DNA of 5,164 bases from an uncultured Rhizobiaceae group bacterium (GTDB lineage: Bacteria; Pseudomonadota; Alphaproteobacteria; Rhizobiales; Rhizobiaceae): contig CALHHQ010000245.1 in NCBI GenBank assembly GCA_938030645.1, forward strand, positions 1-5,164, read 5' to 3'. Of the stretch, positions 1 to 5,164 are shown one piece after another; position 1 is the stretch's first letter; the number at the start of each line of letters is the position of its first letter. The translations under genes were made by a program, and so were the position numbers. A model generated the notes under the pieces. It had not been told where the DNA came from. It saw only the letters and a list, made by a program, of their open reading frames with translations, and ran no database searches.

Positions 1-634
1 GGAAGTTTTGGGTGGCTATCAAGACGCTACTGGCTCCGTAGTCATCAATGGCGCAGAAATTCCTTTGAACGGCGCCGATTTAAATGGCCAGTCTCGTCGC
101 GCCGTTGGTATTTCTCACGTGCCTGAAGACAGGCAGCGTGAGGGGCTAATCATGGAACATATGGCTTGGGAGAATGTTCCTCTCGGCTATCACAATGACC
201 CAAAATATCAGCGCAACAGACTGTTCACAAACAATGCGGCATTGCGGAAAGATGCTCAAGAAAAGATGGAGCGATTTGATGTTCGGCCGCTCAATCCACG
301 TTTAGAAGCCAGTGGATTTTCTGGCGGCAACCAGCAAAAAATTGTGCTGGCACGTGAAATCGAGCGCAACCCAGATTTACTTTTGATTGGGCAACCGACC
401 CGAGGCGTGGATATTGGTGCTATTGAATTTATTCACAAACAGATTGTTGCATTGCGAGACCAAGGCAAAGCTATTTTGCTTGTCAGTGTGGAACTTGATG
501 AAATCTTATCACTCTCAGACCGCATTATCGTAATGTTTGACGGGAAGATTATGGGCGAGCGTTTGCCAGCAAAAACCGACATAAAGGAACTTGGCCTGTT
601 GATGGCCGGTGTCACCGAGGAAACCGTCTCATGA
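1..634 (+). CDS. ABC transporter ATP-binding protein, C-terminal part (nucleoside/simple sugar importer, YufO/NupA type), 5'-truncated by window edge
   Basis: This is the last 210 residues of a tandem ATPase that powers a cytoplasmic-membrane importer; family members are about 500 residues, so roughly 300 residues, including the first nucleotide-binding domain and the second Walker A, lie left of the window. The reading frame is open from base 2 (Glu-Val-Leu-Gly-Gly), so the TTG at 8 is internal and not the start. Visible are the Q-loop-following block with VPEDRQREGL (about visible residues 41-50), the ABC signature FSGGNQQK (nt 317-340), and a Walker B/D-loop region IGQPTRGVD ending at nt 412. 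The usual Asp-Glu of Walker B is Gly-Gln, and the H-loop histidine is Val (nt 488-490, context LLVSVELDE). This degenerate second site is typical of the family. The stop overlaps the next start by 4 nt (ATGA). The BmpA-type nucleoside importer assignment is supported by the two following permeases. Confidence 0.93.
   Translation, partial: EVLGGYQDATGSVVINGAEIPLNGADLNGQSRRAVGISHVPEDRQREGLIMEHMAWENVPLGYHNDPKYQRNRLFTNNAALRKDAQEKMERFDVRPLNPRLEASGFSGGNQQKIVLAREIERNPDLLLIGQPTRGVDIGAIEFIHKQIVALRDQGKAILLVSVELDEILSLSDRIIVMFDGKIMGERLPAKTDIKELGLLMAGVTEETVS
617..621 (+). promoter_or_regulatory. Ribosome binding site (GAGGA) for the first permease
   Basis: GAGGA lies 9 nt upstream of the ATG at 631, inside the end of the ATPase gene. 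It is the best Shine-Dalgarno match in the + strand operon. It supports the 631 start, which sits in an ATGA stop-start overlap. Confidence 0.6.
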
Positions 635-1740
635 AAAAGATGCCAAAATGGGCAGACGTCGTCCTCATCCCACTCATATCCTTATTGTTGGCAGCATTTT
701 TCAGCGGGCTCGTGATTTGGGCAATTGGTGAAAATCCAATTGAAGCCCTGCAGATCATGATCAAAGGCGCGACCGGCTCTACATATGCTTGGGGTTACAC
801 GCTGTACTACGCAACCAACTTCATTTTCACAGGGTTAGCTGTTTCCGTTGCTTTCCATGCACGTCTTTTCAATATTGGCGGTGAAGGACAAGCAATGCTG
901 GGCGGCTTAGGCGTTGCTTTGGCGTGTCTCTTCATCCCTTGGCCCCATTGGGGCCTTGCATTGGTTGGAGCATCGATAGGCGGAGCGCTTTTTGGTGTGG
1001 CTTGGGCGATCGTTCCCGCGTTTTTACAAGCAAAACGTGGCAGCCATATCGTGATCACGACAATCATGTTCAACTTCATGGCAGCGGCGCTGCTGAACTA
1101 CTTACTAATTGGCCTACTGAAACCAAAGGGTTCCATGGATGTGGCCACTGCAAAATTTCCTGAGGCAACACACTTGCCAAACATTCACGAAATTTTGGGA
1201 GTTGTCGGTATCCCGTTTTCAAAAGCGACGCCAGCGAATATAAGTCTGCTGATAGGCATGGCTGCCTGTGTCGCTTTATGGGCTTTGATCTGGCACACGC
1301 GTTTGGGTTACGAAATACGGTCCTTCGGACGGTCTGAACCTGCTGCCAAATACGCCGGGATCAATAGAACCAAAATCATAATTGTTGCAATGATGATCTC
1401 TGGTGGATTGGCAGGAATGATGGCAGTCAACAATGTCATGGGCGAAGCTGAAAGGCTTGTCTTGAATGCCGTTGAAGGCGCTGGTTTTATTGGCATAGCC
1501 GTTGCGCTTATGGGGCGCAGTCACCCATTTGGTGTTTTCCTTGCAGCTATATTGTTCGGCTTTCTTTACCAAGGCGGTGCCGAGCTGGCATTCGCAACCT
1601 CTATTCCGCGCGAAATGATTGTGGTCATTCAATCCCTTGTCATTTTGTTCACGGGAGCGTTCGACAACATGGTGCGCGCACCTGTTGAAAAACTATTCAT
1701 GAAATTTCAAAGGCCGTCTCAGTCGGCATTGGTGGAATAG
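631..1740 (+). CDS. ABC transporter permease (nucleoside/simple sugar importer, YufP/NupB type)
   Basis: This 369-residue protein is the first of two membrane subunits of the importer, in the BPD_transp_2 family alongside Bacillus YufP. After a short basic N-terminus (MKKMPK), hydrophobic segments suit roughly nine or ten membrane helices, for example around residues 10-32, 88-103, 108-132, 139-163, 203-222, 247-268, 300-318 and 328-345. The family hallmark FNIGGEGQ is at 80-87. A cytoplasmic coupling loop, LGYEIRSFGRSEPAAKYAGI, is at 225-244 and should contact the ATPase. The block GFIGIAVALMGRSHPFG is at 285-301. The ATG overlaps the ATPase stop by 4 nt and has a GAGGA ribosome site, so the start is well supported. 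Length and motifs are normal and nothing is broken. Nucleosides as substrate is inferred from the hydrolase and kinase next door; other simple sugars cannot be excluded. Confidence 0.93.
   Translation: MKKMPKWADVVLIPLISLLLAAFFSGLVIWAIGENPIEALQIMIKGATGSTYAWGYTLYYATNFIFTGLAVSVAFHARLFNIGGEGQAMLGGLGVALACLFIPWPHWGLALVGASIGGALFGVAWAIVPAFLQAKRGSHIVITTIMFNFMAAALLNYLLIGLLKPKGSMDVATAKFPEATHLPNIHEILGVVGIPFSKATPANISLLIGMAACVALWALIWHTRLGYEIRSFGRSEPAAKYAGINRTKIIIVAMMISGGLAGMMAVNNVMGEAERLVLNAVEGAGFIGIAVALMGRSHPFGVFLAAILFGFLYQGGAELAFATSIPREMIVVIQSLVILFTGAFDNMVRAPVEKLFMKFQRPSQSALVE
941..955 (+). repeat. Perfect GC-rich inverted repeat (hairpin) within the first permease gene
   Basis: GGCCCC (941-946) and GGGGCC (950-955) flank a 3-nt ATT loop, giving a 6-bp all-GC stem. 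It falls in codons for a Pro-Trp-Pro-His-Trp-Gly stretch (about residues 103-108). There is no T-tract after it, so it is not an intrinsic terminator. It may be chance from the codons used. Confidence 0.4.
1731..1736 (+). promoter_or_regulatory. Probable ribosome binding site (GGTGGA) for the second permease
   Basis: GGTGGA lies 6 nt upstream of the ATG at 1743 and overlaps the last codons of the first permease. It is a moderate Shine-Dalgarno match. It fits the 1743 start, which follows the previous stop after 2 nt. Confidence 0.45.
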
Positions 1741-1742
1741 AC

Positions 1743-2714
1743 ATGGAACTCATCGCGATACTTGATATTCTTGATTCCACGGTGCGGTCCGCCACACCGT
1801 TATTGCTCGCTTGTTTGGCTGGTCTATTCTCAGAACGTGCCGGAATTTTTGACATCGGTCTGGAAGGCAAGATGCTTGCTGCCGCTTTTGGCGCAGCTGC
1901 CATTGCAGCCATCACAGGCAGCGTATGGATTGGATTGTTTGCCGGTATTGGCGCTTCACTGATGTTATCTGCCATCCATGGTCTCGCTTCCATCACATTT
2001 CGTGGCAATCAGTTGATCTCAGGTGTGGCGATAAACTTCTTCGCGGCGGGAATGACGGTTGTGATTGCACAGAGTTTGTTTGGCCAAGGTGGTCGCACAC
2101 CACAACTGTCCGGTGATGGTCGCTTTGGTCCAATCACATTGCCTTTTGCTGAGACTCTTCGCGATGTGCCCATATTGGGTCCGATCTATTACGAGTTGAT
2201 ATCGGGACATACGATATTGATCTATTTCGCACTGTTGTGCGTGCCGCTGACCTGGTGGGTCTTGTCCAGCACACGCTTCGGCCTGCGCCTGCGTGCTGTG
2301 GGTGAAAACCCGTCAGCCGTCGATACAGCTGGTGTATCGGTTGTTGGCTTGCGATTTGCTGCAGTGGCAATTTGCGGTGTTCTATGCGGCATAGCTGGTG
2401 CGCAACTGGCAACGGCAGAACCTGCGGCTGGATTTGTGAAAGATATGACGGCTGGACGTGGCTTCATTGCGCTTGCGGCATTGATATTCGCAAAATGGCG
2501 ACCTTGGTATGCCTTGCTTTCCTGCCTGCTGTTTGGCCTTTTGCAAGCGATTGCCATTCGCCCAGATCAAATTGAGGCTGTGTTTGGGTTCCAAGTTCAA
2601 GCGCAGCTGTTGGATGCTCTTCCATATATTTTGACCGTGATCATTCTGGCTGGGTTCGTTGGCAAAGCAATTCCCCCTCGTGCCGGTGGAGAGCCGTACG
2701 TCAAAGAGCGGTGA
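1743..2714 (+). CDS. ABC transporter permease (nucleoside/simple sugar importer, YufQ/NupC type)
   Basis: This 323-residue protein is the second membrane subunit of the importer, in the BPD_transp_2 family alongside Bacillus YufQ. Hydrophobic segments at roughly 17-32, 42-60, 62-83, 91-112, 155-175, 203-222, 238-250, 255-272 and 290-308 suit eight to ten helices. Hallmarks seen are AGIFDIGLEGKMLAAAF (33-49), the cytoplasmic coupling loop FGLRLRAVGENPSAVDTAGV (179-198), and GRGFIALAALIFAKWRP (238-254). Members of this subunit class are usually about 300-325 residues, so it is full length. The ATG is 2 nt after the upstream stop, and the TGA shares one base with the ATG of the kinase. It would form a heterodimeric channel with the preceding permease. 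The nucleoside substrate is inferred from context. Confidence 0.93.
   Translation: MELIAILDILDSTVRSATPLLLACLAGLFSERAGIFDIGLEGKMLAAAFGAAAIAAITGSVWIGLFAGIGASLMLSAIHGLASITFRGNQLISGVAINFFAAGMTVVIAQSLFGQGGRTPQLSGDGRFGPITLPFAETLRDVPILGPIYYELISGHTILIYFALLCVPLTWWVLSSTRFGLRLRAVGENPSAVDTAGVSVVGLRFAAVAICGVLCGIAGAQLATAEPAAGFVKDMTAGRGFIALAALIFAKWRPWYALLSCLLFGLLQAIAIRPDQIEAVFGFQVQAQLLDALPYILTVIILAGFVGKAIPPRAGGEPYVKER
2703..2708 (+). promoter_or_regulatory. Probable ribosome binding site (AAAGAG) that favours the kinase start at 2714
   Basis: AAAGAG ends 5 nt before the ATG at 2714. The spacing would be only 2 nt for the GTG at 2711 and 11 nt for the ATG at 2720, so 2714 fits best. The match is weak, and re-initiation at the TGATG junction may matter more than this site. 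Confidence 0.35.
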
Positions 2715-3592
2715 TGCCAATGCCAATCGTATTCAATCTCGGTTCAATCAATCTCGACAGAACCATCAGAGTCTCACACTTTCCGCAGCCTGGCGAAACA
2801 ATCGAAGGCTCCATCTTTGAAGATTCATTGGGTGGAAAAGGAACTAATATTTCCGTTGCTTTGCAACGCGCTGGCCAATCCCTTGTCCACATCGGTGCTC
2901 TCCATCGCAATGACGTAGTCCTGAAAGGTTTTTTGGATCAATTCGGCATCGATAAGTCTTATGTTGAAAAATCCGACCAACCATCGGGGCAAGCCTATAT
3001 ATTTCTCGATCAGAACGCTGAAAACTCTATCGTGGTTTGCGGTGGGGCCAATCTCGCAATCTCTCAAAACCATATAGAGCAAGCACTTTCCACTGCTGTG
3101 GAAGGCGATTGGCTGGTGATGCAAAATGAAACAAATGGGCAAAAGTTTGCAATCGATCTGGCACGGAAAAAGCGCATGAAAATTGCTTTGGTGGCTGCTC
3201 CATTTAGCTCTGAACAGGTTATGGGTTTTTTAGACGAGATCGATCTTCTTGCTCTTAACGAGACTGAGGCCCAAGAGCTTGAAAAGGCTTTTGACACGTC
3301 GGTTCAGAACATTCGGGGACCTTCACTTCTTGTTACCAAAGGCAGCTCAGGGGCGACGCTGATGACACGTGAGCAACAATACAGCGTCAGCGGAAAAACT
3401 GTGACGCCACGCGACACGACTGGCGCTGGGGACACATTCTTTGGATATTTCTTGGCATCTTTGATTTGCGGAAAAGATGAGCAAGAATCATTGGAGATTG
3501 GCAATGCCGCAGCAGCTCTTGCTGTACAAGAATACGGAGCAGCAAATTCAATTCCCGAACTTGATGACGTACTGCGTTCACTGGAACGATAA
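2714..3592 (+). CDS. PfkB-family carbohydrate kinase, ribokinase-like
   Basis: This cytoplasmic kinase of 292 residues would transfer phosphate from ATP to a sugar; in this setting D-ribose to ribose 5-phosphate is most likely. Numbered from the ATG at 2714, an N-terminal substrate-binding strand contains NLGSINLD (8-15), followed by the PfkB signature GGKGTN (40-45). NETE (182-185) is the conserved region associated with phosphate and magnesium binding. The second PfkB signature, DTTGAGD, is at 234-240, and its last Asp (D240) is the expected catalytic base. The C-terminal GAANSIPELDDV resembles the ribokinase ending. It is slightly shorter than typical ribokinases (about 305). The ATG overlaps the permease stop by one base (TGATG); GTG 2711 and ATG 2720 are alternative starts. 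Family membership is sure, but the exact substrate is not: nucleoside or pseudouridine kinases share this fold. Confidence 0.93.
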   Translation: MPMPIVFNLGSINLDRTIRVSHFPQPGETIEGSIFEDSLGGKGTNISVALQRAGQSLVHIGALHRNDVVLKGFLDQFGIDKSYVEKSDQPSGQAYIFLDQNAENSIVVCGGANLAISQNHIEQALSTAVEGDWLVMQNETNGQKFAIDLARKKRMKIALVAAPFSSEQVMGFLDEIDLLALNETEAQELEKAFDTSVQNIRGPSLLVTKGSSGATLMTREQQYSVSGKTVTPRDTTGAGDTFFGYFLASLICGKDEQESLEIGNAAAALAVQEYGAANSIPELDDVLRSLER

Positions 3593-3622
3593 CTTCCAAC
3601 TAAATTTGAGAGATCCGTTCCA
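3575..3622. repeat. Short inverted repeats spanning the convergent gene junction
   Basis: CGTTC (3575-3579) can pair with GAACG (3584-3588) around a 4-nt loop. Alternatively, TGGAACG (3582-3588) can pair with CGTTCCA (3616-3622) across both stop codons. The middle arm is shared, so the two hairpins exclude each other. No T-tract follows on either strand. The outer pair arises because the kinase ends in Leu-Glu-Arg and the hydrolase contains Val-Glu-Arg near its end, so coding coincidence is a real alternative to a bidirectional terminator role. Confidence 0.35.
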
Positions 3623-4547
3623 CGATCAAATCAAAGAACCCATCAGCGTCCAGCTCGGTCATCCATATAGCATTCTTCGGCTTATCCATGACCTGCCAAT
3701 AGTCAGCGACTGTCATACCAATTGTTAGCTCTGATTTCGTTTCGATCTCCACATTGATATGTCGTCCGGCATAGAGCTCTGGTTTCAATAAATAAGCTAT
3801 AACATTTGGATCGTGCAGCGGCCCACCATCTGTTCCATATTTGTCTTCATCAAACCGCTCAAAAAACTCCAGCCAGCCTGTAACCGCTGTTGAAACAGAC
3901 GTTCCTATGGCTCGGATTTTTTCAATGCGTGCTGCGGTGGTGAGTGCTTTGTGGGTGACGTCCAAAGGCATGACTATAATTGGGATACCCGAGTCAAAAA
4001 CTAGTTTTGCTGCATCTGGGTCGACAAATATATTGAACTCAGCAGCTGGGGTAACATTGCCCCCTTCAAACAACCCTCCTCCCATCATCACCAACTCTTT
4101 GATGCGTGAGGCAATCTCTGGAACTCTTTCAAGGGCGATTCCTACATTTGTCAGGGGCCCCAGGGTGCAGAGTGTGACCGATTTTTCGGGCTGCTTCATG
4201 ATGGTCTCAATGATGAAGTCGACACCATTTTGGCTTTGAAGCGGCATGGTGGGTTTTGGCAGCTCAATACCATTGAGGCCTGTCGCGCCATGCACGTATT
4301 CTGCAGTAAACAGTTTGCGTTTCATGGGAGCGTTAGCTCCTGCGTAGACCTTAACCTCGGTTCTGCCAGCAAGTTCGCAAGTCTTGCGTATGTTCTGCTG
4401 CGTCAATTCCAGTGGGACATTTCCAGCAACTGCGGTTATACCAAGAACCTCCAATTCAGGACTTGCCAATGCCAACAATATTGCAATGGCGTCGTCTTGT
4501 CCCGGATCAGTATCAATGATGATCTTGCGTTTGATACGATCAGACAT
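3600..4547 (-). CDS. Nucleoside hydrolase (inosine-uridine preferring family, IunH/Rih type)
   Basis: This cytoplasmic enzyme of 315 residues would hydrolyse the N-glycosidic bond of ribonucleosides to give base and ribose. The calcium- and ribose-binding signature DTDPGQDDA is at 12-20 (D14, D18 and D19 match D10, D14 and D15 of the Crithidia enzyme). N43 matches its N39. VHGATG (85-90) carries the conserved H86. LGPLTN (129-134) is the metal-site loop. NVTPAAEFN (164-172) gives N164, E170 and N172 for ribose hydroxyl binding. LHDP (244-247) gives H245 and calcium ligand D246. The active site therefore looks complete and the length is normal. The ATG overlaps the end of the upstream UPF0261 gene by 8 nt, with a weak purine-rich GGTGAAGA 3 nt before it (4551-4558). 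Its stop is 7 nt from the stop of the convergent kinase. The HDP histidine suggests the group with broad or pyrimidine preference, but specificity cannot be read reliably. Confidence 0.95.
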   Translation of the reverse strand: MSDRIKRKIIIDTDPGQDDAIAILLALASPELEVLGITAVAGNVPLELTQQNIRKTCELAGRTEVKVYAGANAPMKRKLFTAEYVHGATGLNGIELPKPTMPLQSQNGVDFIIETIMKQPEKSVTLCTLGPLTNVGIALERVPEIASRIKELVMMGGGLFEGGNVTPAAEFNIFVDPDAAKLVFDSGIPIIVMPLDVTHKALTTAARIEKIRAIGTSVSTAVTGWLEFFERFDEDKYGTDGGPLHDPNVIAYLLKPELYAGRHINVEIETKSELTIGMTVADYWQVMDKPKNAIWMTELDADGFFDLIVERISQI

Positions 4548-5164
4548 GCGTCTTCACCACACCATCGGCTACCCATTGGTCAAAGACCGCAAGGGCAGCT
4601 TCTACAAATGCCTCATCGTTTATGTGGCAATTCAGTTCTTGATATTTGATCGGCTCTTTGAATGTGTTTCGCATTTCATCAAGGAACTCAGCAAACGCTT
4701 CAGGATCATACGCATCACCACCTTCGCGATCCCATTCTTCTATGCCTTTGTTAGGCATCAATACATGAACTGGGGCTTTGCTTTGAGACAAACGTTTGGA
4801 CATTTCCTGCGCTGTTTCGCGACGTTCTTCGCCGTTCAATCCAGAAGACTTTATGAGACGGTTATGGGCGTGAAATGGTCTGTCTTGATAGCGTTCTGGA
4901 ATGTCTTGCCATCCTGCGAAATCGATCAGATCAAGACAACCTGGTGCCACCAATTGGGGAATGCCCGCTTGTCCGGCGTTTAACATTCTATCGGCACCGC
5001 CATTGACGACGGACCCCGCCAAGAGATTGCCCAGTTCCGGCAATGCAAAATCCATGACACATACAAAACCACCTTCGGCTGCAATGCTTTCATACGCCAT
5101 CCCACCCATGCCCGTTGCATGAAAGACAGCGACTTCAAACCCACGTTTCTCCAGTTCGGGTTTG
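4540..5164 (-). CDS. UPF0261 / Tm-1-like ATP-binding-domain protein, C-terminal half, 5'-truncated by window edge
   Basis: The visible 207 residues are the C-terminal domain of a UPF0261 protein; full members are about 400 residues, so roughly half lies right of the window. The frame stays open to the edge and reads in-family beyond the Met at 5107-5109, so that Met is internal. Counting from the edge, visible blocks are FHATGMGG (14-21), NGGADR (54-59), GIPQLVAPGCLD (67-78), PERYQDRPFHAHN (89-101), VLMPNKGIEEWD (134-145) and CHIND (179-183). UPF0261 corresponds to the N-terminal part of tomato Tm-1, a tobamovirus resistance protein for which ATP binding is reported; the bacterial role is not established. 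Its last 8 nt overlap the nucleoside hydrolase start, implying a shared transcript and coupled translation. A role in nucleoside or ribose metabolism is inference from this context only. Confidence 0.88.
   Translation of the reverse strand, partial: KPELEKRGFEVAVFHATGMGGMAYESIAAEGGFVCVMDFALPELGNLLAGSVVNGGADRMLNAGQAGIPQLVAPGCLDLIDFAGWQDIPERYQDRPFHAHNRLIKSSGLNGEERRETAQEMSKRLSQSKAPVHVLMPNKGIEEWDREGGDAYDPEAFAEFLDEMRNTFKEPIKYQELNCHINDEAFVEAALAVFDQWVADGVVKTHV

Noticed and set aside
8..10. TTG at 8 as the start codon of the ATPase gene
   Set aside because: The frame is open to the window edge and the upstream codons (Glu-Val) fit the family, and the Walker A and first domain are missing, so the gene starts outside the window.
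1320..1330. GTCC-TTC-GGAC mini-hairpin in the first permease
   Set aside because: A 4-bp stem in coding sequence is expected by chance and has no T-tract or regulatory context.
1276..1632. 118-residue open frame on the minus strand inside the first permease
   Set aside because: It is antisense to a clear family member, with composition rich in His, Cys and Arg, no recognisable domain and no ribosome site. It is a shadow of the permease.
2711..2713. GTG at 2711 as the kinase start
   Set aside because: It is only 2 nt after the AAAGAG site and adds one residue. The ATG at 2714 in the TGATG overlap is better placed, although GTG cannot be fully excluded.
2382..2726. Antisense open frame (114 residues) over the second permease end
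   Set aside because: It lies opposite well-conserved permease motifs and shows no protein family features. It is a shadow frame.
4154..4161. GGGGCCCC palindrome in the nucleoside hydrolase gene
   Set aside because: It has no loop and no flanking symmetry, and it falls in codons of the conserved Leu-Gly-Pro-Leu motif. I see no reason to call it an operator.
3841..4239. 132-residue + strand open frame opposite the nucleoside hydrolase
   Set aside because: It is fully antisense to a hydrolase with all active-site motifs. Its Ser/Pro-rich translation has no domain I recognise.
4384..4983. 199-residue + strand open frame across the hydrolase/UPF0261 junction
   Set aside because: It spans two real genes on the opposite strand and has no coherent domain or ribosome site. 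Its length is chance from the complementary codon pattern.
5107..5109. ATG (minus strand) at 5107-5109 as the start of the UPF0261 gene
   Set aside because: The 18 residues upstream to the window edge read as conserved family sequence (ending FHATG), so this Met is internal.

Overview
The window is a densely coding stretch of a Gram-negative-type chromosome. It carries a nucleoside uptake and catabolism locus. By eye, base composition is close to half G+C. The protein sequences look most like alphaproteobacterial members of their families (Rhizobiales or Rhodobacterales style); this taxonomic guess rests on overall impression and not on a marker gene.

Layout, left to right. On the + strand, four genes run head to tail with almost no space between them: the C-terminal part of a two-domain ABC ATPase (1-634, its 5' part lies outside the window), two membrane permeases (631-1740 and 1743-2714), and a PfkB/ribokinase-family sugar kinase (2714-3592). 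The junctions are a 4-nt ATGA overlap, a 2-nt gap and a 1-nt TGATG overlap, so this is very probably one operon with coupled translation. On the - strand, reading leftwards from the right edge, are the C-terminal half of a UPF0261 (Tm-1-like) protein (4540-5164, 5' part outside the window) and a complete nucleoside hydrolase (3600-4547), which overlap by 8 nt. The two operons converge with only 7 nt between the kinase stop and the hydrolase stop.

How the genes probably work together (inference from families and context): the ABC importer is of the BmpA/YufNOPQ (Nup/Rns) type and would bring nucleosides into the cytoplasm. The nucleoside hydrolase would split them into base and ribose, and the kinase would phosphorylate the ribose so that it enters the pentose phosphate pathway. 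The substrate-binding lipoprotein and the first half of the ATPase are expected just left of the window. The UPF0261 protein has no firmly established bacterial function and is the least explained part of the locus.

There is no gene-free stretch longer than 7 nt. I saw no tRNA, rRNA, riboswitch, CRISPR, insertion sequence, attachment site or convincing promoter. No classical intrinsic terminator with a T-tract is visible at the convergent junction, only short inverted repeats. Apart from the UPF0261 association, the region reads as an ordinary, intact catabolic locus, and I do not see clear evidence of a new biological system.
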